A stretch of DNA of 64,000 nt from Haloarcula salinisoli. Its GTDB lineage: Archaea; Halobacteriota; Halobacteria; Halobacteriales; Haloarculaceae. Below are positions 52,457 to 61,670 of this stretch, one piece after another. The stretch lies in assembly GCF_019599405.1 (NCBI RefSeq), contig NZ_RKLQ01000007.1, forward strand, positions 46,887 through 110,886. The letters are read 5' to 3'. The translations under genes and the position numbers were made by a program. The notes below the pieces were generated by a model. It made no database searches and was not told the origin of the DNA. It saw only the letters and a program-made list of their open reading frames with translations. Position 1 is the first letter of the stretch. Every line of letters begins with the position of its first letter.

Positions 52457-53749
52457 ATGTACCAGGCAGTTGAGGTCATATGCAAGATGGATTCGCCGTT
52501 CGACGAGCCAGGGAAGATATTTGCCGATAAACGCCCGCTCGATGAGGGCTATACCCCGGAGACGATTCTATGTCGGGACGAAGAAATCAGTCGCTACTCC
52601 GAGGCTCTCCAGGATATCATCGAAGGCTTCGGTCCGAACAACGTCTTCATCTACGGACAGACGGGCAACGGGAAAACGGTCGTGACAAAGAAGATGACAG
52701 ACTTCCTCCGTGAGGAGACTGATCAGCACGATATCCCGCTGACGATTCTCGAAGTCAACTGTAACAAAGACGATTCGATCTTCAATGTCCTCATTTCGCT
52801 CATCAACCAGATTCGCCCTCCGGACGACCAAGTTCCTGAACAGGGGCCAACGAAAGGATTCCTCTGGTCGACGTTATATGATGAACTCGACCAGCTCGAA
52901 GGAGATGCTGTTGTCGTCCTTGACGAGATCGATATGCTCGGTGCCGACAACGACAAGCTCCTGTATGAATTCCCACGGGCCAGAAAGATGGGGTCCCTGG
53001 AAGAGACCCGTGTCGGCGTCATCGGTATATCGAACAATCACATGTTCAAAGACTCGTTAGACCCCCGAGTCAAGAGTACACTGTGCGAGTACGAGATTTT
53101 CTTTTCGCCGTACGATGCGACTGAGTTGACAGAAATCCTCGATCATTATGCCGACCTGGTGTTTCGAGAGGGGACGGTCGATGACGGCGTCATACAGCTC
53201 TGTGCTGCCCGGGCAGCCCAGGAACAGGGCGACGCTCGCGAGGCGCTTGATTTGCTCGAAACCGCCGGGAACGTAGCCAGAAAACAGGATGCGCCGAAGG
53301 TCACTGAGGAACACGTAGAGGAGGCTGGGAGCCGTGTTGAGGAACAGCGAGTCCTCACAATCGTTCGCGACCAACTCACGTCGCAGATGAAATTGACTCT
53401 GTTAGCCACGACCTTCCTCAATATCGATGAGGAGTCATCGCCACGAGCCAAGAATATCTACAACGTCTACGAGAACATCTGCAATGTCTGTGGCTACGAA
53501 CCTCGCTCCAAGCGCCGCGTCAACGACTTCCTCGACTCTATTCGACTCTATGGACTACTCGAACGTGATGAGCGCAATCTCGGGCGAGCAGGCGGTCGCT
53601 CGTATATCCACACGCTTGAGGTCTCACCGGAACTCGTGTTTGAAGGGCTCAAATACGATCAAGAGGGGTCCGAATCCATGCTGGAGCGGTACGATCTCGT
53701 CCCGGACCCTGAGCAAGGTGCGCAGGCTCGTATCACCTCATTCATGTAG
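52457..53749 (+). CDS. orc1/cdc6: Orc1/Cdc6 replication initiator
   Basis: About 430 residues. FGPNNVFIYGQTGNGKTVVTKKM is Walker A, VVVLDEIDMLG Walker B. The C-terminal winged helix includes YNVYENICNVCGYEP and DFLDSIRLYGLLERDERNLGRAGGRSYIH. It should bind the origin repeats just upstream and load the helicase. The upstream ATG at 52388 is inside the fourth repeat unit (GAAATGGGG) and is unlikely to be the true start; ATG 52457 or 52487 are better. Confidence 0.9.
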   Translation: MYQAVEVICKMDSPFDEPGKIFADKRPLDEGYTPETILCRDEEISRYSEALQDIIEGFGPNNVFIYGQTGNGKTVVTKKMTDFLREETDQHDIPLTILEVNCNKDDSIFNVLISLINQIRPPDDQVPEQGPTKGFLWSTLYDELDQLEGDAVVVLDEIDMLGADNDKLLYEFPRARKMGSLEETRVGVIGISNNHMFKDSLDPRVKSTLCEYEIFFSPYDATELTEILDHYADLVFREGTVDDGVIQLCAARAAQEQGDAREALDLLETAGNVARKQDAPKVTEEHVEEAGSRVEEQRVLTIVRDQLTSQMKLTLLATTFLNIDEESSPRAKNIYNVYENICNVCGYEPRSKRRVNDFLDSIRLYGLLERDERNLGRAGGRSYIHTLEVSPELVFEGLKYDQEGSESMLERYDLVPDPEQGAQARITSFM

Positions 53750-53895
53750 CTAGCTGTCTATCCTCAGCGATTAGATAGGTGTGTTCCCACTCATTGCTTC
53801 AATCAGGGAACTCTACTGAAAGGCCAATATTTTACAGCCCAAACTGACGTACTGCATGTGCTGAATTTGTGTGCTCCAGCGTGGTGCGGAGAACC

Positions 53896-54069
53896 ATGGA
53901 CGAACCACGACCCGACTACGACCAGTTTGAGCGTTGCCAGATTGCACGAGACCAGGACAATCGACGAGTGGAGTCTGTTGACGTCGACGAGTCCAGCGCA
54001 CGGAAACTTGAACAGGACCTCAGAGCCGCTGGAATCGTCGTGGCAGTGCCCAAGACCAGTGTCTCATAG
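53896..54069 (+). CDS. Possible small acidic protein, 57 residues
   Basis: MDEPRPDYDQFERCQIARDQ to the end PKTSVS has halophile-like acidic composition and GAC/GAG-rich codons. No ribosome-binding site or clear TATA box is seen. It overlaps the end of the cassette remnant on the other strand. It may be the tip of a lost gene. Confidence 0.35.
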   Translation: MDEPRPDYDQFERCQIARDQDNRRVESVDVDESSARKLEQDLRAAGIVVAVPKTSVS

Positions 54070-54326
54070 ACGGGCGGAGCGGCGATGCTTGGGCTCACAC
54101 AGTCTGACCTGAGCGCCTTTGATAGCGTGTCTCCATCTACCTCTTCAGCCAGCCGAAGCCCGTCCTTGCCCTGGCGCTGAATCAGCTCGTCCAGCTGGTC
54201 GGCTTCGGGGTCATCGAGTTGTTTATTCCGTTTGGAGACGGTACCGATATCCTCGGCCGTGACGTCGGGGTCGCCTTCTAAATATTTGGAAGCCGCTGTG
54301 CTTAGACCGCTCTCGTCCTCAGTCAA
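54057..54326 (-). pseudogene. Remnant of a toxin cassette (third copy)
   Basis: From about 54290 downward the minus strand reads KYLEGDPDVTAEDIGTVSKRNKQLDD and EADQLDELIQRQGKDG, then PPVYET. These match the pre-toxin segment of the big toxin (DVSADDIGTVSNRYKQLDD) and of the second cassette (DVGAEDIGSVSKRYKQLDD). No toxin tip or immunity gene follows. It is a degraded end of an earlier cassette. Confidence 0.7.
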
Positions 54327-54462
54327 AAAAAGACGCTATCAGATATTATGATAAACTAGTAGCTTTCTAAAGGAATAGCACCGGATCCCTATCAGCCCTA
54401 TTGAACGACTGGCGTTATCTTCGATTTGCCTCAAGACCCACCAATAGCATAGACGGAGCCGG

Positions 54463-54807
54463 CTATTTTGTAAACTGTTTATCTATAATTTCTCCAGTCT
54501 CTGGATCCACGCGGTATCGCATCCCATTGAGATTATTTACCCATAGTTCTCCATTCGAGAGAGATAGCCCTAGATATGAGTCATGCCCATTACCAGTCAC
54601 GTCTGGGCACTCCGGAATTCGCCATTGAATTTTACCTTCGTTGTCGACGGCTACAACGTTCCGGGTGATATATTCGTAATCTGTTCCATCGATATCAAGG
54701 TTAACGATAGCTAATTCTGCCGTCTTAGCGCACTCGTGTATATCATTGGCGAATTCGACAGTAGTGTCACCAATCTCCATCTGGTTTTTATGCGTGCTTA
54801 TTTTCAT
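54463..54807 (-). CDS. Immunity-type protein for the second toxin cassette
   Basis: 114 residues. VEFANDIHECAKTAELAIVNLDIDG, YITRNVVAVDNEGKIQWRI, and GELWVNNLNGMRYRVDPETGEII...FTK form a small antiparallel beta protein of the kind found next to polymorphic toxin tips. It starts one base after the toxin-cassette stop, so it is coupled to it. Assignment rests on position and on a recalled sequence pattern. It presumably neutralises the TNT-like tip. Confidence 0.6.
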   Translation of the reverse strand: MKISTHKNQMEIGDTTVEFANDIHECAKTAELAIVNLDIDGTDYEYITRNVVAVDNEGKIQWRIPECPDVTGNGHDSYLGLSLSNGELWVNNLNGMRYRVDPETGEIIDKQFTK

Positions 54808-54808
54808 C

Positions 54809-56008
54809 CTAATTCTCGTTTAACTTCTTCGTAAGATCATCTGACTCGTCGAACCAATTACTGTTGAATTGATTTGGTGGTACCTCACTTCGTGGAAGTG
54901 TATACTGTGTTCCCCCACCACTGCCAAAGTTGTTTGGTGCAGCACTCCCTGTTCGCATTGTTGTTTCCTTAGGTATCTGCGCAATGGCGACGCGATCCGG
55001 GGGGTCACCAGGAATAGCATATTTTGCTTGAATCTGTTCGGGAGTCAAGTTATCAATATCTTGTCTATTCCGGGGGAGGAACCGTCCTGCTGCCTTGTTA
55101 CCTTGACTGGTATAGACCCTCTGGAAGGATATGTCTTCTGTAAGTGTATACTCCGTGACGATAGAGTCCTTTTTGTGTACTGGCTCCCAGTCAGAAGGAT
55201 ATTCTTCAGAATTGATTTGTCGTCCGGTACTAAATTCTTTGACCTCGCCAAATTCCTGAACATCTGAAGTCCGGGTCAAACCGGCCCGGATTTGAGATGA
55301 CTCGATTCCTTCACCATCAACCGCTCGCATCCAGGATTCACCGTAGTCGTCGTTTTTCGCCAGCTCACGGAACCGTCGTTCGTTGTCTCCCTCGAGTTTG
55401 TTGTACCGCCGGGCAAACGCCTGCGCGTCGAAATCGTCGGCCTTGCCGTTCACGTCCGCGACGGCGTCGAGGAAGTCAGTGTCCAGTGTACAGCCGCTGG
55501 ACTGGGACACACCAGCGCCAGCGCTGGTGGCGTAGACGGCGGCCCCGCCGACGGTTCTCGAACCACAGGAGAGCAGGTCAGAGAGGGTATCTCCGTCAAG
55601 TTCCGCAGCGAACTCCATGCCGTCGTCGCCCTGTCGCTGAATCAGCCCGTCCAGCTGGTCGGCTTCAGCGTCGTCAAGTTGCTTGTAGCGCTTCGAGACG
55701 GAGCCGATATCCTCTGCTCCGACATCGCCGTCCCGCTGGGCCCGCAGCAAGGAGTTGCGCGTGTCGTCGGGCAGGTCGGCGTCGTACACCGCCTGGAACT
55801 CGTCGGTGTCGAGGCGTCACTGTAACTCAGCGGCTTGTGCACCGGCGTTGGGGATATCTCTGTTTTCGAGGGTCTCTTTGAACGTCTCCTGCCCGCCGTC
55901 GGTCATCACTTCGAGGTCAGTCTCCCCGTTTTTCCCACGAATCCCGCGATAGTACGCCCGCAGTCGTTTCTGCCCGCGTTTGTTCAGGTCACGGAGGACG
56001 CGGTTGGG
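54809..56008 (-). pseudogene. Silent polymorphic-toxin cassette with TNT-like tip
   Basis: There is no start codon of its own. Homology to the big toxin begins at about 56008, eight bases after the immunity-gene stop, with PNRVLRDLNKRGQKRLRAYYRGIRG. At 55817-55819 an in-frame TGA interrupts LQ*RLDT where the paralogue reads LQRQLDS (a CGA to TGA change). It continues in frame to a different tip: residues near the end read GRFLPRN, QAKYAIPGD, and SGGGTQYTLPRSE. This resembles TNT-type NAD-glycohydrolase tips. It looks like a donor for recombination rather than an expressed gene. Confidence 0.75.
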
Positions 56009-56015
56009 CGACGAG

Positions 56016-56651
56016 CTACGTCGACCGACTGAAGTACTCGTCCAGTTCTGCCCGTGCGGCCCGGAACTCCTCCCAGTCGGTCGGGTCTGGAGAGGCAACG
56101 AGCATGACGGCTCCGTCGTCTAGTTCGCGTGTTTTCCAGGCAGGAGCGTTAAGAAGCCACTCACGGCCGTACTCGGCGACCATCGGCGGTGAGAACAGCA
56201 TCAGCCAACTCACCGTTTCGATACGATTTGCCGCCAGCGAGTCAGCGGTGATAGGCACTCCCGGTCCGGCGTCACTGTCGATATTACTCTTATGTTCCCC
56301 GTCTAATGCGTAAGCGAATCGACAGTCTTCCATATTTGCGTAGACGAAGGTGACATGATCGAGAAACCGTTCAACGTGGGCTACCAGCTCGTCGTCCGGG
56401 ATACCGGCGTAAGACAACTCCAAGGTCACGGCTGGAAGCGACGGCAAGGTGAACCAATCGTCGTCGGTGTCGTGTACTTCCAGCGTCGTCAATAAACTGT
56501 GACGGTCGCTTTTATCGCGCAGATTGATTGCTTCGAAGGGTGTCGTGGTCGTTTCGTACTCGTCAGTGTCCTCACCGAAGCTGGCGAGCGTCTCCAGCGA
56601 CGGCGGCGCAGGCGAATCGATAACGAATGCGACCTCCAGTTCGTCGGTCAT
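56016..56651 (-). CDS. Immunity-type protein for the main toxin
   Basis: 211 residues, no signal peptide, acidic. It starts with an ATGA overlap to the toxin stop at 56648, so it is translationally coupled. Conserved-looking segments are VTLELSYAG, WLMLFSPPMVAEYGREWL and TDWEEFRAARAELDEYF. I do not recognise the family with certainty. Position right after the toxin tip predicts that it protects against the PD-(D/E)XK-like nuclease. Confidence 0.65.
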   Translation of the reverse strand: MTDELEVAFVIDSPAPPSLETLASFGEDTDEYETTTTPFEAINLRDKSDRHSLLTTLEVHDTDDDWFTLPSLPAVTLELSYAGIPDDELVAHVERFLDHVTFVYANMEDCRFAYALDGEHKSNIDSDAGPGVPITADSLAANRIETVSWLMLFSPPMVAEYGREWLLNAPAWKTRELDDGAVMLVASPDPTDWEEFRAARAELDEYFSRST

Positions 56652-59600
56652 GTACCTCTACTCCAGTCAAACTGTTCTGCGTTTCCGAAGTTTTTGTTGT
56701 TTAGATAGTCCCAAACTGTTCCCGTGACCTTGCTGCTGGATCGTGGCTCCAAGCTATTCAACCGCAACTGTGATGAGTCAACGTCGGTGTTGAGGCGTTC
56801 GTACCCCTTCAGGAACGCGAGCTTTTTCTGTATGTCGTTGGTGCTGACATCTCCTGACTTCGCTTCGTAGTAGATCATTTCGTTCTCGCTTTCGATAGCG
56901 AACCCGTCGAATTCTGGATTTTTATCCGTGCTGGAACCGTAACCGAGCGACTCTTCAATATCCGACTCGGCAATACCGGTTTCGTCCGAAATGTCGGATA
57001 TCTGTTCGCTACTGAGTGAATCGAAGTCGATGTCGGGTTCATAACTGAGTTTAAGAGTCGCATCACCATCGAGTTTGTCGACCAGTTTCCCGTTCGCGAC
57101 GCGCATTTCGTACATGGCTCCCTTGACGTTGTTGTCGTTGCCGTTGACGTAGCCATTGCTCGACGTAAGGTCCTCGTTGATGACCTTGCTGGTACCTTCG
57201 ACATCCGGGTTCGACGAGAGAGCCTGCACGTCGTCCGAGAACTGATATGCACGATCTGGGGTGACAGCGTCGAAGTCGCTATCGCCCACGGCTTGCAGTA
57301 CTGTTGCTCGAACCTGTGCCGACTTCCCGGCGTCGAACGCGAAGAAGTCCTCTAGACTGCCGGCATCCGACGAGCGCATCTCGGCGACGCCGCTGCCGAT
57401 GTTCGAGGCGTACTCCCGATCGACATCGGTCGTGATACGGAGCAGCTCTTGCCGGTCGGCGGCGTCTAGATCTTTCGTTGCTTCCCGGAAGGTCGCCTTG
57501 TCACCGATATCGTTCTCGTACCGCCTGACGAACTCGTCACGGTCGATGTCGGTGTCGTCGAGTGATTCGACGACGGTATCCGCGAATTCAGCGTCGTAGG
57601 TACACGCAGTTACTCCGAGCGCGGACGACCCGCTGGCGGCACCGGCACCAACTGCGAGCGTACTGCCACCGCCGACGGCACACTCTGGGGTCAGCCACTT
57701 CTGGAGGGTCTCGGGGTCGAGGTCGCCAGCGAACTTGGCATGTTCGGGCCCCCTGTTTTCGATGAGGGTATCGAGCCGCTGGCGCTGGGTGTCATCGAGT
57801 TGCTTGTACCGGTTTGAGACGGTGCCGATATCGTCGGCCGAGACATCGCCGTTCCGCTGGGCCCGCAGCAAGGAGTTGCGCGTGTCGTCGGGGACGTCAT
57901 CGCTGAATACGTCGTTGAACTCCGCTGAGTCGAGCTGTCGCTGTAACTGGGCGGCCGTCTGCCCGCTGCCATCGACATCTTCCAGTGCGTTCTTGAAATT
58001 GGTCTGGCTATCGCCTGAGAGTCTATCCAGGTCGGTCTCACCGTCTTTCCCACGAATCCCGCGATAGTACGCCCGGAGTCGTCTCTGCCCGCGTTCGTTC
58101 AGGCCACGCAGGACGCGGTTGGGCGTGTCGGCGATATACCTAGCCGTCCGCACGGAGCGGCCGACGGTTCTGGTGCCGGCCATGGTCTTGCGGACGACGG
58201 GGCTGTCGAAGTCGACGCGTCTGGTCACGCTGCGGGTAATCTTCGAGCTGACGCGGCTGGCCGGTGCGCTGATGGCCTTCTTCCGGGCCGCGCGGTAGAA
58301 TTTGTAGGCTCGCGTCGCCTTGGCCGCGCTGGCGGCTTTCTGTACCTGTTTGATATTTTTGGCTTTGGCCGCAGCGGAGCTCCCGGCGGCCGAGGCGGCG
58401 ACCTCGAAGACGATTAATCCGGCGTAGTAGCCCCGCCTGAAGTCTTTATATCGGCCTTCGTCGACGATTTCGCCGTTTCGATAGTAGGGATTTGCCGTCT
58501 GTTGCTGTCGCTGATACGACTCCTTGAGCAGCCCGGGGATGTCATCGGCGTTTTTGACCAGGCTCTCGTACCGCGAGAGATTGGAGACGCTCTGGTAGGT
58601 CTGGACGGGGCTGTTGACGACGCTATCGACGGTCCCGACGAGCTGGCCGGTCCCGCTACTGATACCTGTTGTCGTCCCGAGGACGAAGACCTTCTCGTGA
58701 GAGAGCCCGTCCAGCCCGCCGCCCTGCTTGACGGCTTCGACGATACCGTTCGACCGGCTCGAAGCCAGCACGAGACGCTCGTTGCCGTGTTCGTCGCTCG
58801 CTCGAACCCGAATCTTTGTGACCGTCAGTCCTTCTTCGATACCGCCCAGCACACCGGCGTCTATCTCCCGGTCGAAAAAGCGTGGGTCGCCGCCGTTACT
58901 GAACTCTTCGCCGTCGATGATTATCGTCGAGGAGGCGACACCACTCTGGTCGTCGGCAATGCCACGAACGTAGTAGAAGTTGAGCGGCTCACCCTCTTTT
59001 CGTGGGTCGATCGTGCTCATATCCGGCGTTCGGGACCCGTAGCCAGCGGCGCTGATGTCGACTGTCGGCGGCCTGATGTCGAACAGCGTCGGGTCGTATC
59101 CGTGAGCAACTTCCTCGCCGTCGTCCTGGCCGTCGTTGTCGATGTCGGGGTCTCCGGGGTCAGTGCCGAGGAGAATTTCCCTGGTATCGTTGAGCCCGTC
59201 GGCGTCGGTATCGCTGACGAGCGGACTCGAGGAGACGGTTTTGTTGGTGATGTACTGGTTCTCGTTCTCGTTTTCTTTGTCGGCGGCCTCGGCGAAGCTC
59301 TTGGCGTCGTCGTGGCTATCGAGGACGCTGATCGTCCACTCGCGTCGCTCCTCTAGGTCGGTCAGGCCGTCCCCGTCCGTGTCGGCTCTGGATGGGTTCG
59401 ACCGGACCGCAGTGGCCGTGATGTCGACCGTCGTCCCCGAGGAAGTGTTGACGATATCGTAGTTAATCGAGATTTCTTCGCCGTCGCTCAACCCGTCATC
59501 GTCGGTGTCTGCCGAATGTGGGTCTAAATCGATCGGTTGGCCGGCATTGGGGCCGGCAGGCATCGTGAGCCCGTCGGCCTCTTCGACTGCATCCGGAATC

Positions 59601-61585
59601 CCATCACCGTCGGAGTCGTTCAGCCGGCTTTCGTTATCGACGGTGTCCCCGATGCGGCCGAACACTTGGGGCAGGTCGGCCGCGTTATCGGTCTCGTAGT
59701 AGTCTCCGCCGGTCACATCAGCTATCGAACGGAGTTCGGACGTGTCGACGTCGTCACCGATTCCGACCGTGTTGATGGTGATGTTCTGCTCTGCTGCCCG
59801 TTGGGCCTCTTCGACAGGGTCGGGGCCCCTGCCTGTTTTTCCATCCGCAAGCAGTATTGCTTCTTTGATGCTATCCGAATCGTTTCCGTCTTCGAACACC
59901 TGGATAGCTTTTCGGATACCATCTCCTGTATCAGTCCCGCCATGAGCGTTTAGTCGTTCGATACTCTCGTTGACTTTTGCTCGGTCGGAGGTCAGTCCCT
60001 GATAAATAGTAGCAGAGTAGTCAAACCCGACGACTGCGGCGGTATCACCGGAGAGCAACACGTTGTTGAATCGTTTTGCCGCATACTTCGCGCTCTGAAT
60101 CTTCGAGCCGGACATACTGCCGCTCTCGTCGATAATGAAGGTCAGATCGACCGGCGTGACCTCGTCTGCCGACTCGTTTTCGTTCTCGTCATCGAGGGTC
60201 CGGTCGGTATTAACCGTGTCTTCCCAGTTGGTGACGTTGAAAACGGAGAAATACGAGAACGAGTCGACGGTCGCCGTAGCGGTCCCGTTCGTGAGGTCGA
60301 CACTGCTGTTCACGCGCTGCCAGGTCTCGTTGCTCCCGGCCTCCCACGTGTAGACAGCGTAGTTACTGGCGTTGGTCGCGCCGCTCGCATCGAACGGGAC
60401 CGTGACGGTCGCGTTCTGGAAGGCATCGCCCTCTTCGATCCGCACCATCGAAGACTCGCGGAACTCCTGAGTGACGTTCGGCTCGACCGGCTCTACCGTC
60501 GTTTGACTGGCGTTTTCTGGTGCTGTCCGGACCGTAACGGAGACGCCGGATTCGTTGTCGGTCTCAGTGAACTCGTAGGTGCCGTCCTCACTGGTTACGT
60601 CCGGTTCGGTCGGGTCGGTCCCGAGCCGTACCTCCTTTCCGTCGGGGATACCGTCGTCATCGGTATCCGGGTCCGTCGGATCTGTTCCGTATTTGTTGAC
60701 TTCGGCACCGTCATCCAGTCCGTCTCTGTCGGTATCTTCGAGGCCAATCGTCGTGTTGTATCTCGTCTCGTTGACGACAGAGAGGTTGTCTCCATCAGCG
60801 TCGTCCTGGGGGTCGGGAATGCCGTCGTCGTCTGTATCCTTCTGTGTCGGATCCAGACCTGGTCGCCTGAGTTCGAACGTGTCGTTGAGGCCGTCACCGT
60901 CCGTATCAACCGCCCGTGGATCGGTCCCGACTCGATACTCCGTGTAGGCTGTGAGATTGTCGCCGTCCCAGTCTTCGGCCCCGTCGATAACCCCGTCGTC
61001 GTCACTGTCAGCGCTTTTCGGGTCGGTATTCGTGACGTTCCGCTCGTAGCTATCTGGGAGCCCGTCACCGTCGCTGTCCGAGACCGATATATCGCGCGTC
61101 TGATTGAACAACCACTGCACGTCTCCCACGTCGGTGCGGTTGTCTCCGGTGAAATCGTAGGCACTCCAGTTGGCACCGACAGCGGTCGTGTCGAGATGTC
61201 GGCGCAACGCGTCGGCGTCGACGACGTTGACCTGTCCGTCGCCGTTGACGTCCTCGTACAAGCCGTCGTCGTTTGGATCGGTCGGTTGATCGGTGACGAC
61301 TGCATACGGCTGGGTCGGCTCAGATCGATTCCCTAACTCCCCGAGCTGGCTAGCGTTTGGCTCCGTTGTCTCGTTCCACGAAATCTGGGAGAGGCCCCCG
61401 GTGGGCTGATTCCCGGCGCCGCCTGCGGTGGGTTGGTTACCAGCGCCCAGCGACTGATTGCCGGCGTTGCCGGCCTGGCCCAGCAGCGCCCCGCCACCGG
61501 CACTCAGCCCCGAAACCGGGCCGACAGTAATCAGTAACAATGCCCCGAAAACGGCCTGTAGTTTCTGACGCTGAGTTCCTGTCAT
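56648..61585 (-). CDS. Secreted polymorphic toxin: dockerin, aspartate repeats, vWA, nuclease-like tip
   Basis: 1,645 residues. Residues 1-30 are a signal peptide. A dockerin-like pair of calcium motifs follows at 112-155 (DVNGDGQVNVVDADAL; TGDNRTDVGDV). DxDGDGL-type repeats cover 168-330 and 655-835. A vWA domain at about 478-650 has a complete MIDAS motif DESGS (D486, S488, S490). A basic, Ala-rich segment (1065-1150) and a pre-toxin region (1155-1300) lead to the C-terminal tip, where E1493, D1560 and E1574-x-K1576 (YYEAKSG) fit a PD-(D/E)XK nuclease. The immunity-type gene overlaps the stop. Presumably exported or surface-held, with the tip delivered to rivals. Confidence 0.8.
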   Translation of the reverse strand: MTGTQRQKLQAVFGALLLITVGPVSGLSAGGGALLGQAGNAGNQSLGAGNQPTAGGAGNQPTGGLSQISWNETTEPNASQLGELGNRSEPTQPYAVVTDQPTDPNDDGLYEDVNGDGQVNVVDADALRRHLDTTAVGANWSAYDFTGDNRTDVGDVQWLFNQTRDISVSDSDGDGLPDSYERNVTNTDPKSADSDDDGVIDGAEDWDGDNLTAYTEYRVGTDPRAVDTDGDGLNDTFELRRPGLDPTQKDTDDDGIPDPQDDADGDNLSVVNETRYNTTIGLEDTDRDGLDDGAEVNKYGTDPTDPDTDDDGIPDGKEVRLGTDPTEPDVTSEDGTYEFTETDNESGVSVTVRTAPENASQTTVEPVEPNVTQEFRESSMVRIEEGDAFQNATVTVPFDASGATNASNYAVYTWEAGSNETWQRVNSSVDLTNGTATATVDSFSYFSVFNVTNWEDTVNTDRTLDDENENESADEVTPVDLTFIIDESGSMSGSKIQSAKYAAKRFNNVLLSGDTAAVVGFDYSATIYQGLTSDRAKVNESIERLNAHGGTDTGDGIRKAIQVFEDGNDSDSIKEAILLADGKTGRGPDPVEEAQRAAEQNITINTVGIGDDVDTSELRSIADVTGGDYYETDNAADLPQVFGRIGDTVDNESRLNDSDGDGIPDAVEEADGLTMPAGPNAGQPIDLDPHSADTDDDGLSDGEEISINYDIVNTSSGTTVDITATAVRSNPSRADTDGDGLTDLEERREWTISVLDSHDDAKSFAEAADKENENENQYITNKTVSSSPLVSDTDADGLNDTREILLGTDPGDPDIDNDGQDDGEEVAHGYDPTLFDIRPPTVDISAAGYGSRTPDMSTIDPRKEGEPLNFYYVRGIADDQSGVASSTIIIDGEEFSNGGDPRFFDREIDAGVLGGIEEGLTVTKIRVRASDEHGNERLVLASSRSNGIVEAVKQGGGLDGLSHEKVFVLGTTTGISSGTGQLVGTVDSVVNSPVQTYQSVSNLSRYESLVKNADDIPGLLKESYQRQQQTANPYYRNGEIVDEGRYKDFRRGYYAGLIVFEVAASAAGSSAAAKAKNIKQVQKAASAAKATRAYKFYRAARKKAISAPASRVSSKITRSVTRRVDFDSPVVRKTMAGTRTVGRSVRTARYIADTPNRVLRGLNERGQRRLRAYYRGIRGKDGETDLDRLSGDSQTNFKNALEDVDGSGQTAAQLQRQLDSAEFNDVFSDDVPDDTRNSLLRAQRNGDVSADDIGTVSNRYKQLDDTQRQRLDTLIENRGPEHAKFAGDLDPETLQKWLTPECAVGGGSTLAVGAGAASGSSALGVTACTYDAEFADTVVESLDDTDIDRDEFVRRYENDIGDKATFREATKDLDAADRQELLRITTDVDREYASNIGSGVAEMRSSDAGSLEDFFAFDAGKSAQVRATVLQAVGDSDFDAVTPDRAYQFSDDVQALSSNPDVEGTSKVINEDLTSSNGYVNGNDNNVKGAMYEMRVANGKLVDKLDGDATLKLSYEPDIDFDSLSSEQISDISDETGIAESDIEESLGYGSSTDKNPEFDGFAIESENEMIYYEAKSGDVSTNDIQKKLAFLKGYERLNTDVDSSQLRLNSLEPRSSSKVTGTVWDYLNNKNFGNAEQFDWSRGT

Positions 61586-61670
61586 CGAAGGCCCTCACAG
61601 CAGTTTCCGCAGTTGTATCCACGAATCAAGTCAAAGTATTTAAACCTTATAGATATGTATTTATCCTATC

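Noticed and set aside
60503..61336. Plus-strand frame within the toxin gene
   Set aside because: It mirrors the aspartate-rich calcium repeats of the toxin; the Val/Gly/Arg-rich product has no family features.
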